64,000 nucleotides of DNA from Streptomyces puniciscabiei (lineage in GTDB: Bacteria > Actinomycetota > Actinomycetes > Streptomycetales > Streptomycetaceae), in contig NZ_VFNX01000007.1 of assembly GCF_006715785.1 (NCBI RefSeq), positions 1-64,000 on the forward strand, read 5' to 3'. The translations under genes were made by a program, and so were the position numbers. Positions within the stretch are counted from its first letter, which is position 1. Every line of letters begins with the position of its first letter. Positions 53,654-62,890 of the stretch are shown here, piece after piece. The notes under the pieces are model-generated. The model was not told where the DNA came from. It searched no databases and worked only from the letters and a program-made list of their open reading frames with translations.

Positions 53654-54385
53654 ATGGCTGACACGGACGTCACGGTGGCCGTGGCCGCGGGCACCGACGA
53701 GGTGCTGCGGCATCCGGCGGCGGGGACGCACCTGCTGAACGACCGGGAACGGGGGCGCCTCGCGCGGTTCCGCCGGGAGCCGGCCCGCCGGGACTTCCTC
53801 GCCGCGCACGTCCTGGTCCGGTTCTGCGCGGGGTGGCTGCTGGGCGTCGCCCCGGCCGAGGTGCCCTTCGGCCAGCGCTGCCCGACGTGCCGGCGGACCG
53901 ACCACGGCAGGCCGCTGCTCGCGGGCCGTCCTGACGTGCATCTGAGCCTCTCCCACACCGACGGCGTGGTGGCCGCGGCCGCCGGTCGTGTCCCGGTGGG
54001 CATCGACGTGGAGCGGCTGGGGCGCGCCTACGACCCCGGGGTCGTGGACCGTGCGCTCACCGCCGCCGAGCGTGCCCTGGTGAGCGCGGACGCGGACCCC
54101 GGCCGCGCCTTCCTGCGTCAATGGGTGCGCAAGGAGGCGCTGATCAAGATCGGCAGGACGGACATGGACGCGCTCGGCCGTCTCGACCTCTCGGAGCTTC
54201 CGCTCGACGGCCGGGCCGACGGGGCGCCTGTGCGCTTCGAGGACCTCTACGTCACGGACCTGACGGACACCCGCCTGGGCGCCCTGGTCTCGGCGGTGGC
54301 CACCGAACCGGTGCGCCTGGACGCCGCGTTGCCGTCGGCCGCGTTGCCGTCGGCCGCGTTGTCGCTGCCCGGACCGGTCTTCTAG
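53654..54385 (+). CDS. Sfp-type 4'-phosphopantetheinyl transferase
   Basis: 243 aa. Core motifs are present: VHLSLSHTDGVVAAAAG, VGIDVERLG (Mg-binding Asp/Glu), and RQWVRKEALIKIGR (W-x-x-KEA). A CxxC pair lies in RCPTCRRT. It transfers phosphopantetheine from CoA to carrier-protein serines. The C-terminus ends in three copies of a 15-bp unit (54326-54364) giving PSAAL repeats. It sits beside an ACP, while a separate AcpS gene is located at 62333, so the block has two activating enzymes. Confidence 0.92.
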   Translation: MADTDVTVAVAAGTDEVLRHPAAGTHLLNDRERGRLARFRREPARRDFLAAHVLVRFCAGWLLGVAPAEVPFGQRCPTCRRTDHGRPLLAGRPDVHLSLSHTDGVVAAAAGRVPVGIDVERLGRAYDPGVVDRALTAAERALVSADADPGRAFLRQWVRKEALIKIGRTDMDALGRLDLSELPLDGRADGAPVRFEDLYVTDLTDTRLGALVSAVATEPVRLDAALPSAALPSAALSLPGPVF

Positions 54386-54751
54386 CCCGGTTCGGGGTGA
54401 CGGGGCTGTCGACCGGGCTCGGGCCCGGTGCCCGCAAAGCCCTCGTCGACCGGTTCGGGCCACGGCCCAGGGGATTGCCGGCGCCGGTCGCCGCGTCGAG
54501 CGGGGCGACGCCGGCGTTGCGGTGGTCGGCGGTGTTCCGGTCGCCGCTGCGCCGGCGGTCGTAGAAGTCGATGCTGGGCCGGCGCGTCCGGGGCGGTATC
54601 TGCGGATCGAGCGCACCCTTTCACGGCGCAACGGCAGACCTCACTCGATCGTGCCGTCCGGGTGGTCGAGGAAGTCCACGTCCCGCACCCCGACCGCGGG
54701 GCGCACCTGCTCCTCGCTGCACATCACGGCGGTGGCCTCCGGGTCCACGGT

Positions 54752-55266
54752 GACGCTCCCGGCCCCGCCGCGGCCCACCGGGCTGTGGGCGACACACCTG
54801 CCCCGCACGGTCCACCCCGCGACCGCGCTCACGGGCCCTGCTCCAGGCCGCCGGGGTACGCGTTCATGTCTGCGCGCCGGCCTGCTGGCGCTCCTCGAAG
54901 AACTGGCGCTCCCGGCCCCGCCCCGGCTCACCAGGGTGAACGCGCCCGCGGGCCCCTCCTCCAGGCCGCCGGGATGCGCCGCAACACACAGCACGCGCTG
55001 CGTACGGCTCGCTCATGTCACCTCTTCGGGACACGCGCCCGCGTTCATGTCTCCGCGCCGGCCTGCAGCCACTCCTCGAAGAACTGGCGCTCCCGGCCCC
55101 GCCGGCGGCCCACCGGAGTGTGGGCGAGCACCTGCCCCGCGCGGTCCATCGGGGTACGCGGCGACCCACAGCACGCGCTACCAGGCCTCCCGCACCGGTG
55201 CGTACGGCTCGGACACGCGCCCGGGTTCATGTCTCCGCGGCGGCCTGCAGGCACTCCTCGAAGAAG
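54752..55266. repeat. imperfect ~181-bp tandem repeats containing copies of the downstream hydrolase 3' end
   Basis: The gene-free gap 54386-55226 carries imperfect tandem copies. A core (GTTCATGTCTSCGC, then CTCCTCGAAGAA) starts at 54862, 55043 and 55225, spacings of 181 and 182 bp. A second piece (CGGCCCACCGGRSTGTGGGCG) occurs near 54770 and 55107. CACAGCACGCGCT recurs near 54987 and 55166. Read on the minus strand, each core ends in FFEExxQAxAxT plus a stop, like the last codons of the hydrolase at 55227-56120. This suggests repeated duplication of that gene's 3' end. Confidence 0.75.
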
Positions 55267-56120
55267 GCGAACGCGCTCAGGTGGTAGGAGCGTGCGGCCA
55301 GGCCGAGGCTGATGTTGTGGCCCGCGCGGGGCTGGTGTCCGATCCGCAGCACGGGTGCCTTGGCCAGCCGGGAGGCCAGATGGGCGAGGTCCTGCTCCTC
55401 GTGCACCCACCAGCCCTCGTGCTCGGCGAAGGTCAGCCGCAGCGGGATGTCGATCCGGGGGGCCAGGTCCTCGAACATCTCCGGCCACAGGTCCACTTCG
55501 CAGGCCTCACGCTCGGGCATGGGCGCGACCAGGGCCTCGGCCGCGCGGAAGGTCCCCTCCGGATACAGGCTCAGCGGGCCCCAGTTGCGCTCCCAGTCGA
55601 GGTTGCGGCGAAGCCGGCGGCCGGTGGGGGCGACGCTGAAACGGTGGCCGACACCGGAGGCGTCGAGGGCGAGCAGACCGGGGGTGTCCGCGACGGTCGT
55701 GAGGGCGAGCTTGCCGCCGTAGGAGTGGGCGAGCAGCAGATAGCCCCGCCCGACGGCATGCCGTGCGGCGAAGGCGTCGAGCGCCGCGGAGAGCACGGCG
55801 GACTGCTCGCCGAGGGTCATGCCGGCGGGTATCTGCTGAGCGGACCTGCCGTAGCCGGGCCGGTCGAGGGCCAGCACGGTGAAGCCGAGGCGGGCGCCGA
55901 GGGTGAGCAGGGACAGGTCGGAGTGGACCTGCCCGTCGAAGTAGCCCGCGAGCATGCCGCCGCCGTGCACGGCGACGACGGTGGCCCGCGGCGGGCCGTC
56001 GGGCGGCTCGGCCAGCAGGCCGGACAGAGTGAGGCCCGCGGCCTCGAGGAGGATCGGGCGTACCCCGGCCGAGTGGGTCGGCAGCGGCTTCGTCTTCCGG
56101 TCCGTGCTGGACACGCTCAT
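55227..56120 (-). CDS. alpha/beta hydrolase
   Basis: 297 aa from ATG 56120. Oxyanion-hole segment AVHGGGMLAGYFDG, strand LALDRPGYGRSAQ, nucleophile elbow LLAHSYGGKLALT (A-H-S-Y-G in place of G-x-S-x-G), and C-terminal catalytic His in IGHQPRAGHNISLG. Soluble esterase, lipase or thioesterase-like enzyme, possibly a product-release or editing hydrolase for the acyl chain made here. Its last codons (FFEECLQAAAET) are repeated downstream. 76 bp from the NTF2-like gene on the same strand. Confidence 0.88.
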   Translation of the reverse strand: MSVSSTDRKTKPLPTHSAGVRPILLEAAGLTLSGLLAEPPDGPPRATVVAVHGGGMLAGYFDGQVHSDLSLLTLGARLGFTVLALDRPGYGRSAQQIPAGMTLGEQSAVLSAALDAFAARHAVGRGYLLLAHSYGGKLALTTVADTPGLLALDASGVGHRFSVAPTGRRLRRNLDWERNWGPLSLYPEGTFRAAEALVAPMPEREACEVDLWPEMFEDLAPRIDIPLRLTFAEHEGWWVHEEQDLAHLASRLAKAPVLRIGHQPRAGHNISLGLAARSYHLSAFAFFEECLQAAAET

Positions 56121-56196
56121 GGGTGGTCCTTGTCGGTCGGCGGTGGGCGGGGCCCGGGCCTCCGGGGCGCCGGCGCAGGCGCCCCGGCGGGAGGGG

Positions 56197-56667
56197 TCAG
56201 GCGAGCTGACGGGCGAAGGTGGCCATGTCGAAGTAGAGCGTCTCGTCGATCAGCACGTCGCCGTCGAAGTGGAAGAAGATCGCCACAGGGGCGTCGACGG
56301 TCTTGCCGCGGTTGGGGATGCCGCGCCAGTCCGCCTCCTGCTTGGCGCGGAACTGCGCCTCCACGATCACGGCGGTCGGCGTGTGGTGGACGTGGAACAG
56401 GCTGTGGTCGGCGACCGGGAAGGCCTTCTGCAGTTCGGCGAAGTAGCCCTTCTTGATGGCCTCTTCACCGATCAGCGGGGACTCCTCGAACGGGATGACC
56501 CGGTAGACGCCGCCGCGCGGGAACGTCGCGATCACTCCGTCGATGTCCCAGGCGCCCTCGGCGACGGTGTGCTCGATGACGACCGCCTCGCGCCGCTTGC
56601 GCAGCTCCTCGTCGGGCTGCGGCAGGTCCGCGCCGGGCAGAGTGAACTCGTGCTCCTCGGTGGCCAT
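56197..56667 (-). CDS. NTF2-like/SnoaL-type small protein
   Basis: 156 aa from ATG 56667, preceded by AAGGAGTC. The cone-shaped alpha+beta NTF2 pattern is visible: GAWDIDGVIATFPRGGVYRV, IGEEAIKKGYFAELQKAFPV, VIVEAQFRAKQ, and VAIFFHFDGDVLIDETLYFD. SnoaL-like members act as cyclases, isomerases or hydroxylases in polyketide pathways, or as ester hydrolases. It sits at the start of a two-gene minus operon with the hydrolase and is divergent from the SARP gene. Confidence 0.83.
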   Translation of the reverse strand: MATEEHEFTLPGADLPQPDEELRKRREAVVIEHTVAEGAWDIDGVIATFPRGGVYRVIPFEESPLIGEEAIKKGYFAELQKAFPVADHSLFHVHHTPTAVIVEAQFRAKQEADWRGIPNRGKTVDAPVAIFFHFDGDVLIDETLYFDMATFARQLA

Positions 56668-56914
56668 GGGGACTCCTTGAGACAGTGGCTGGTTCGGTTC
56701 GGAAGGTGACGCTAGGCCGCTCCCCTCGCCTGTCCCTCGCGCTCCGCTGGAGCGCGAGCGCCGCTCGTGCGCGGCCCGTGATCGGCGCAGGTCCGACGGC
56801 TCCGGACCGGAGGAGAAGCGGAATGAACCGTTCCGACGGGGCAGAGCAGGAATCGAGGGGCGCTGCACCGGCCGGAGTTAGTTTTCCGGCCACGGAAGGG
56901 ACGGGTGGTCTTCG

Positions 56915-58783
56915 ATGGAGATCCGGATACTGGGATCGATAGAACTGTGGACGGGCAGCGCCCTGGCCGACCTCGGCCCCGCACGGCAACGCAGCATCCT
57001 CGGCGCCCTGCTGGTCGATCCCGAGCGGCCGGTGCCGCTGGAGTCCCTCGTCGACCGCGTGTGGGGGGACCGGCCGCCCGCCGGGGTCCGCAACGTCGTC
57101 CACACCTACGTCACCCGGCTGCGCCGTGCGCTCGCCCGTGCCTCGGCGGAACTGCCCGAGCCGATCAGCCTGGTCAGGTCGCCGGCCGGCTACCTGGTCT
57201 CGACCGATCCCGGCGTGGTGGACCTGGTGCGGTTCCGCCGCCTGCTCAAGGACGCCCAGCAGGAGACCCTCGGCGACCTGGAACGCAGCGTGCTGCTCCA
57301 GCAGGCCCTGGCCCTGTGGCGGGGCGATGCCCTGGGCGGCATGCACAGCGACTGGGCGGCCCGGGTCCGGGAGACGCTGCGTCAGCTGCACCACGAGGCA
57401 CTCAGCCAATGGGCGGACACCGAGATCCGGCTGGAGCGCCCCGCCGCCGTCCTCGCGGAGCTGCGCGCCGCCCTGCTGACCGACCCGCTCTCCGAGCAGC
57501 TCGGCGAACGCCTGATGCTCGCCCTGTATCTGGAGGGGCGCAGCGTCGACGCCCTCGAGCACTACCAGTCGATGCGCGAGCTGATCGCCAAGGAACTCGG
57601 CACCGATCCCTCGCCGCGAGTGCAGCAGCTCTACGAGACGATCCTGCGCGGCGAGACCGCCGCTCCCGCCCCGATGCCCGAGCGGAGCGCGGAACCGCAC
57701 GGCGGTGGGACGCCTTCCGTCCCCGCCCGGCCCCCGTCCGCCGTACCGCACATGCTGCCGCTGGACCTCCCCGACTTCACCGGCCGCGAGCGCGAACTCG
57801 AGCTGGCCCAGCGGACCCTGACGCACCCCTCGGCCACCCAGCCGCCCGCCGTGCTGGTCGTCGGCGGCGGCGGGGTCGGCAAGACCGCGCTGGCCGTGCG
57901 CCTGGGGCACCGGCTCCGGTCCGCCTTCCCGGAGGGGCAGTTGTACGCGGCGCTGCGCGGCAGCGGCGCACGGCCCGCGGATCCGCACGCGGTACTGGGA
58001 CGGCTGCTGCGCGCGCTCGGGACGGACCCGGACGAGATCCCGGCCGATCCCGACGAGCGCGCCGAGGTCTACCGGCTCGCCCTCACCGGGCGCCGGCTGC
58101 TGATCACGCTCGACGACGCCTTCGACGACGAGCAGGTGCAGCCGCTGCTGCCGGGCAGCGGGGACTGTGCGGTGCTGCTCACCAGCAGAGGCCGGCTCAG
58201 CACGCCGCTCGGTGCCCGCGTCCTGCACCTGGCCGAACTGCCGCACGGGCACAGTGTGCGGCTCCTGGCCCGGCTGCTGGGCAACGAGCGGATCACCCAG
58301 GAGCCGGCCGCGGCCGCCGCGATCGCCCGGTACTGCGGCGGGCTGCCGCTCGCCCTGCGCGCCGCCGCGGTACGGCTCAACGCCCGGCCCCACTGGTCGC
58401 TGCGCCGCTACGCGGACCGGCTGAGCGACGAGGGGCGGCGGCTCGACGAGCTGGCGCACAGCTCGCTGAGCGTGCGCGCCAGCTTCACCGCGTCCTACAA
58501 CGCGCTGCCCGAGGACGCCCGCGAGGTGCTGCGCTGCCTGGCCGACCTGACGGTGTCCGAGTTCGACGCCCGTCTGGCGTGCCCGGTGCTGGGCAAGGAC
58601 TTCGCCACGATCGAGGACGCCTGCGAGCAGCTGGTGGAGGCCCACTTCCTGACCGTGGCCGAGCCCGCCGTGGCCGACCTGCCCACCCGCTACCGGCTGG
58701 ACGGCCTGCAGCGCAGCTTCGCGGCCGGACTCAGGACGGGCCGCCCCGAGGAGGCGCCCGAGGCCGTCCAGCCCTCCGCCTAG
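56915..58783 (+). CDS. SARP-family regulator with NB-ARC ATPase domain (AfsR-like)
   Basis: 622 aa from ATG 56915. Residues ~1-95: OmpR-like winged helix (IRILGSIELWTGSALADLGP, RQRSILGALLVDPERPVPLE). Residues ~95-245: bacterial transcriptional activation domain (LERPAAVLAELRAALLTDPL, HYQSMRELIAKELGTDPSPR). From ~290: NB-ARC ATPase with P-loop VVGGGGVGKTALAVRLG and CGGLPLALRAAAVRL. There is no TPR tail, so it is shorter than AfsR. SARPs activate adjacent biosynthetic operons by binding direct heptamer repeats. Probable pathway-specific activator of the 52-64 kb block. Confidence 0.94.
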   Translation: MEIRILGSIELWTGSALADLGPARQRSILGALLVDPERPVPLESLVDRVWGDRPPAGVRNVVHTYVTRLRRALARASAELPEPISLVRSPAGYLVSTDPGVVDLVRFRRLLKDAQQETLGDLERSVLLQQALALWRGDALGGMHSDWAARVRETLRQLHHEALSQWADTEIRLERPAAVLAELRAALLTDPLSEQLGERLMLALYLEGRSVDALEHYQSMRELIAKELGTDPSPRVQQLYETILRGETAAPAPMPERSAEPHGGGTPSVPARPPSAVPHMLPLDLPDFTGRERELELAQRTLTHPSATQPPAVLVVGGGGVGKTALAVRLGHRLRSAFPEGQLYAALRGSGARPADPHAVLGRLLRALGTDPDEIPADPDERAEVYRLALTGRRLLITLDDAFDDEQVQPLLPGSGDCAVLLTSRGRLSTPLGARVLHLAELPHGHSVRLLARLLGNERITQEPAAAAAIARYCGGLPLALRAAAVRLNARPHWSLRRYADRLSDEGRRLDELAHSSLSVRASFTASYNALPEDAREVLRCLADLTVSEFDARLACPVLGKDFATIEDACEQLVEAHFLTVAEPAVADLPTRYRLDGLQRSFAAGLRTGRPEEAPEAVQPSA

Positions 58784-58992
58784 GTCCTTGCGGGGGCGTC
58801 CGTCCAGGGCTCGTCGCGCACCGCCCGGGACCCGTCACCACGCCCGGTTCATGGGCGTCGGCCTGGGATTACACCCCCGGTCAAGAGCCGCTCCAGTCCC
58901 GTCAAGACGCGCTCAAGGCCTGCGCCCATCCCCGTGTCCGAGGGTTGCTGCGAAGGCCCCGAAGCGACAGGGCAGGACAGAGAGGGACCGCA

Positions 58993-60633
58993 ATGGCTCT
59001 TCCGGACGCTCCCCAGGCCGTGCTGCCTGACGACGAGATCGCCCCTGGGATCACGACGAAGGCACCGGTACGCACCGCGACGCTGACGGATCTGACCGAC
59101 GAGCTCACCGCCCGCCGGGCCGAGGCCCACTTCGGTCACGACCCGGAGGCCGACGCGCGCCATCTCTCCAAGGGCAAGCTGCTGGCCCGTCAGCGCATCG
59201 ACATGCTGCTCGACCCGGGCACGTTCACCGAACTCGGCCTGTTCGCCGAGCACCGGGCGACGGGCTTCGGCATGGAGGACTCCCACCCCGAGGGCGACGG
59301 AGTGATCACGGGCTGGGGCGAGGTCGACGGCCGTACGGTCTTCGTCTTCGCCCATGACGCCCGGGTACGCGGCGGCGCGCTGGGCGCGACGTTCGCCGCG
59401 AAGATCCACCAGCTCCTCGACCTCGCCGACTCCGTCGGCGCCCCGGTCATCGGACTCAACGACGGCGGCGGCGCCCGCATCCAGGAGGGCATCGACGCCC
59501 TGGCGGGCTTCGGCAAGCTCTTCGCCCGCAACGTCCGCGCCTCGGGCGTGGTGCCGCAGATCAGCGTCGTGCTCGGTTCCTGCGCGGGTGGCGCGGTCTA
59601 CTCCCCCGCGCTCACCGACTACACGTTCATGGTCGAGGGCATGGCCAACATGTTCATCACCGGGCCCGACGTGGTGCAGGCCGTGACCGGCGAGAAGATC
59701 ACGCAGGAGGAGCTCGGCGGCGCCTACACGCACGGCACGCGAACCGGCGTGGCGAGCTTCGTGGCCCCGGACGAGGAGTCCTGCTTCGAGGGCGTCAGGG
59801 AACTGCTCTCCTACCTGCCGTCGAACAACGCCGAGATGCCGCCGTACACGAGGCCCCTGGACGAACCGGACCGGCGCTGCGAGGAGCTGCTGCGCCTGGT
59901 GCCGGTCGACGACCGCACGCCGTACGACATCAGGACGGTCATCGGCCACATCGTCGACGACGGCGACTACCTGGAGGTCCAGGAGAGCTGGGCGCCGAAC
60001 ATCGTGTGCGCCCTGGCCCGCCTGGACGGCCACACGGTGGGCATCGTCGGCAACCAGCCCGCCGCCATGGCGGGGGTGCTCGACATCGACTCCTCGGAGA
60101 AGGCCGCACGGTTCGTGCGCACCTGCGACGCGTTCAACATCCCGCTCGTGACGCTGGTCGACGTGCCGGGGTTCATGCCGGGGACCGACCAGGAGCACAA
60201 CGCGATCATCCGGCGCGGCGCGAAGCTGCTGTACGCGTACTGCGAGGCGACGGTGCCGCGCGTGCAGGTCATCCTGCGCAAGGCGTTCGGCGGCGCGTAC
60301 ATCGTCATGGACTCCAAGTCGATCGGCTCCGACCTGTCGTTCGCCTGGCCGTCCAACCAGACGGCCGTGATGGGCGCCGACGGCGCGGCCAACATCATCT
60401 TCCGCCGGCAGATCAACGCGGCGGCGGAATCGGACAAGGAGAAGGTGCGCCGCGATCTGGTCGCCGAGTACACCGAGCAGCTGATGAACCCCTTCGTCGC
60501 CGCCCGGCGCGGTCATGTGGACGACGTCATCGACCCGGCGGACACCCGGCGGGTGCTGATCAAGTCCCTGGACATGCTGCGCACCAAGCGGGCCAGGCAG
60601 CCGCTGCGCAAGCACGGAAACGAGCCGCTGTGA
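58993..60633 (+). CDS. acyl-CoA carboxylase beta subunit (carboxyltransferase)
   Basis: 546 aa from ATG 58993; 210 bp separate it from the SARP gene. Both crotonase-like halves are complete, with oxyanion-forming Gly pairs in VVLGSCAGGAVYSPALTDYT and LRKAFGGAYIVMDSKSIGSD, and the acyl-CoA-binding LNDGGGARIQEG. VDVPGFMPGTDQEHN is characteristic of acetyl/propionyl-CoA carboxylase AccB/PccB enzymes. It makes malonyl- or methylmalonyl-CoA together with a biotinylated alpha subunit that is not in the window. A cluster-specific extender-unit supply is implied. Confidence 0.95.
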   Translation: MALPDAPQAVLPDDEIAPGITTKAPVRTATLTDLTDELTARRAEAHFGHDPEADARHLSKGKLLARQRIDMLLDPGTFTELGLFAEHRATGFGMEDSHPEGDGVITGWGEVDGRTVFVFAHDARVRGGALGATFAAKIHQLLDLADSVGAPVIGLNDGGGARIQEGIDALAGFGKLFARNVRASGVVPQISVVLGSCAGGAVYSPALTDYTFMVEGMANMFITGPDVVQAVTGEKITQEELGGAYTHGTRTGVASFVAPDEESCFEGVRELLSYLPSNNAEMPPYTRPLDEPDRRCEELLRLVPVDDRTPYDIRTVIGHIVDDGDYLEVQESWAPNIVCALARLDGHTVGIVGNQPAAMAGVLDIDSSEKAARFVRTCDAFNIPLVTLVDVPGFMPGTDQEHNAIIRRGAKLLYAYCEATVPRVQVILRKAFGGAYIVMDSKSIGSDLSFAWPSNQTAVMGADGAANIIFRRQINAAAESDKEKVRRDLVAEYTEQLMNPFVAARRGHVDDVIDPADTRRVLIKSLDMLRTKRARQPLRKHGNEPL

Positions 60634-60872
60634 GCACGCCACCGGCCACCCCGCTGTCGGTGCTGCGGGGCAACCCGACACCGGAGGAACTGGCCGCGCT
60701 GCTGGTCGTGCTCACCGCGGTGCTCCGTGCCCCCGACCCGCAGCAGACGCCGCAGGCCGCCCGTCGCGGCTGGGGCGGGCCCACCGCCTGGAACCGTCCC
60801 GAGCCGGCCACCGCACCCGACGCGGCCGGCTGGCAGCGCACCCCCGCACCGACCCACGGAAGGAGTACCTGA
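60630..60872 (+). CDS. acyl-CoA carboxylase epsilon subunit
   Basis: 80 aa from GTG 60630 in a GTGA overlap with the beta subunit. It has the short helical epsilon motif LSVLRGNPTPEELAALLVVL and the C-terminal W-containing tail (RRGWGGPTAWNRP). Epsilon subunits are an actinobacterial feature that tightens the alpha-beta complex. Its stop overlaps the next start by one base. Confidence 0.9.
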   Translation: MSTPPATPLSVLRGNPTPEELAALLVVLTAVLRAPDPQQTPQAARRGWGGPTAWNRPEPATAPDAAGWQRTPAPTHGRST

Positions 60873-61870
60873 TGACCGGTCGGACCGGCTTCGACAGCCA
60901 CGGCACGCAGCCCGGCTGCCTGGCCATGTTCCCCGGACAGGGCTCGCAACGGCCCGGCATGGCCGCGCACCTGCTGGAGACCTACCCCTCGGCCCGGCGG
61001 CTGTTCGCCCGTGCCGACGAGATCCTGGGCCTGCCGCTGTCGCAGATCTGCGTGAGCGGAAGCGCCGCGGAACTCGCCCGCACCGAGATCACCCAGCCCG
61101 CGATCGCCACGACCAGCCTCGCCGTGTGGGAAGTGCTGCGGACGGCCGGCTACCGGCCCGAGGCGACCGCGGGCCACAGCCTGGGCGAGTACCCGGCTCT
61201 GGTGGCCGCGGGGGTGCTGTCCCTGGAATCGGCCCTGGAACTGGTGCAGTTGCGGGGCCGGCTGATGGGCGAGGTCGCCGACGAGGTGCCCGGCGCGATG
61301 GCGGCCGTCCTCGGCCTGCCCGCGGACAAGGTGCTGGCCGCCTGCGAGAGCGCCGACGGCTTCGGCCTGGTCCAGGTCGCGAACTACAACGAGCCGCTGC
61401 AGACCGTCATCTCGGGACACGTCCGCGCCGTCGAGGAGGCCGGCCGGGTCGCGCTGGACGCCGGCGCCGAGCGGGTCGTGCCGCTGAAGGTGAGCGCCCC
61501 CTTCCACTGCTCGCTGATGCAGGCGGTGGAGGAGGAGTTCACCGAGGCGCTCGCCGCCCGGCCGTTCGCCGATCCCCTCCTGCCGGTGATCAGCTCGGTC
61601 TCCGGCACCTACGTCCGCTCGGGCGAGGAGGCCAGGCAACTGCTGCGGCGCCAGCTCACCGGTCCCGTCCGCTGGGTCGAGGTGCTGCGCACGGCCGCAC
61701 GGCACCCGGTGAGCGCGTACACCGAGATCGGCCCCGGCCGGGTGCTCAGCGGGCTCGCCCGCCAGACGCTCGACGAGGTCCACACCCGCTCCAGCGGGGA
61801 TCCGCGCCGCCTGACGGCGCTCCACTCCTCCCTGACCTCGGACGCCTGGCAGGAGCCGTTGGCGTCCTGA
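60872..61870 (+). CDS. malonyl-CoA:ACP acyltransferase (FabD-like)
   Basis: 332 aa. CLAMFPGQGSQRPGMAAHLL, nucleophile Ser103 in TAGHSLGEYPALVAAG, substrate Arg in LVQLRGRLMGE, catalytic His in VSAPFHCSLMQ. The NYNEPLQTVISG motif is typical of malonyl-specific enzymes. It loads extender units onto the ACP encoded 77 bp downstream. Start at ATG 60872 follows AGGAG. Confidence 0.95.
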   Translation: MTGRTGFDSHGTQPGCLAMFPGQGSQRPGMAAHLLETYPSARRLFARADEILGLPLSQICVSGSAAELARTEITQPAIATTSLAVWEVLRTAGYRPEATAGHSLGEYPALVAAGVLSLESALELVQLRGRLMGEVADEVPGAMAAVLGLPADKVLAACESADGFGLVQVANYNEPLQTVISGHVRAVEEAGRVALDAGAERVVPLKVSAPFHCSLMQAVEEEFTEALAARPFADPLLPVISSVSGTYVRSGEEARQLLRRQLTGPVRWVEVLRTAARHPVSAYTEIGPGRVLSGLARQTLDEVHTRSSGDPRRLTALHSSLTSDAWQEPLAS

Positions 61871-61947
61871 CGCCCCGGCAGCCGCCGGCCGGCCGCACCA
61901 TCCCGGACCGTCCATCAGCAACAACTGTTCACGAAGGGTAAGAACAC

Positions 61948-62361
61948 ATGTCGTACCAGGAGAAAGACTTCTCCGCCATCGTCCAGGACGCCGTCGCCGA
62001 CGCGCTGGGCATCGACATCGAGGAGGTCGTGCCCGAGGCCACCCTGCTGGGCGACCTGGACGCCGAGTCCATAGACCTGCTCGACGTCCTGTTCCGCATC
62101 GAGCGGGCCTCGGACGTGAAGATCAAGGTCGCGGACATCGCCGAACTGCTCCAGGGCGGCATCCCCGACGAGGAGTTCGCCGACGAGGACGACATCATCA
62201 ACGAGGTCGGCCTGGCGCAGCTGAAGAAGTCCCTGCCGCAGATCGACGTGCAGGAACTGGCCGGCAAGCTCACGGCGGACGAGGTACTGACCCTGTTCAC
62301 CGTGCAGAACCTGACGGACCTGGTGGCCGAGCGTGCCTCACTCGCAGCAGCCGCTGCGTGA
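61948..62361 (+). CDS. acyl carrier protein, no. 2, with a ~50-residue insertion
   Basis: 137 aa from ATG 61948 (AAGGG upstream). The phosphopantetheine Ser41 is in DLDAESIDLLDVLF. After the helix II/III region (DVKIKVADIAELLQGG) come about 50 extra, acidic residues (IPDEEFADEDDIINEVG, LAQLKKSLPQIDVQELAGKL) before a normal helix IV (LTLFTVQNLTDLVAERA). Ordinary ACPs are 75-90 aa. The arrangement suggests an insertion in the carrier fold, perhaps for docking, or a specialised carrier like long-chain ACPs. The next gene overlaps its end. Confidence 0.88.
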   Translation: MSYQEKDFSAIVQDAVADALGIDIEEVVPEATLLGDLDAESIDLLDVLFRIERASDVKIKVADIAELLQGGIPDEEFADEDDIINEVGLAQLKKSLPQIDVQELAGKLTADEVLTLFTVQNLTDLVAERASLAAAAA

Positions 62362-62890
62362 GCCGGGCGCGGGGCGGTCACCCGGCCCCCCGGACCCACC
62401 GCAGCTGCGGGTGCGGACCGGCGTGGACCTGGCCGAGGTGGGCCGGGTCGAGGAGCTGATGGCCTCGCAACCCGGGCTGCGCGAGCGGGTGTTCACCCCC
62501 CGCGAGCTGGCCTACTGCGACCGCCGCAGACGGACCGGGGAACACCTCGCGGGCCGCTGGGCCGTCAAGGAGGCCGTCATCAAATGCCTCGGGACCGGGA
62601 TGACCCCGCACATGGAGTGGACGGACATCGAGGTCGTCAACGACCGCGGTGGACGCCCCCGGGTACGGCTGCACGGCGAGGTGGAGGCCGTCGCCCAGGA
62701 CCTCGGCATGCACCACATCGACATCTCCCTGAGCCACAGCGGAGGTCTCGCCGTGGCCCAGGCCGTCCTGGTGTGCCTGGCCGACCCGCCCGGCACGGCC
62801 CCCGGCTCCGGGCCGCCCACCCGCACGACGCCGGACACGGCACCCCACAGCACACACACGGCAGAAGGAGACGATCCGCATGAGGCTTGA
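62333..62890 (+). CDS. holo-ACP synthase (AcpS type)
   Basis: 185 aa from GTG 62333, overlapping the ACP by 29 bp. AcpS motifs are VRTGVDLAEVGRVEEL (Mg-binding Asp), YCDRRRRTGEHLAGRWAVKE followed by AVIKCLGTG, and the C-terminal IDISLSHSGGLAVAQAVL. Long polar extensions flank the ~125-aa core on both ends. It converts apo- to holo-ACP and is probably dedicated to the unusual ACP next door, complementing the Sfp-type enzyme at 53654. Confidence 0.92.
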   Translation: MPHSQQPLREPGAGRSPGPPDPPQLRVRTGVDLAEVGRVEELMASQPGLRERVFTPRELAYCDRRRRTGEHLAGRWAVKEAVIKCLGTGMTPHMEWTDIEVVNDRGGRPRVRLHGEVEAVAQDLGMHHIDISLSHSGGLAVAQAVLVCLADPPGTAPGSGPPTRTTPDTAPHSTHTAEGDDPHEA

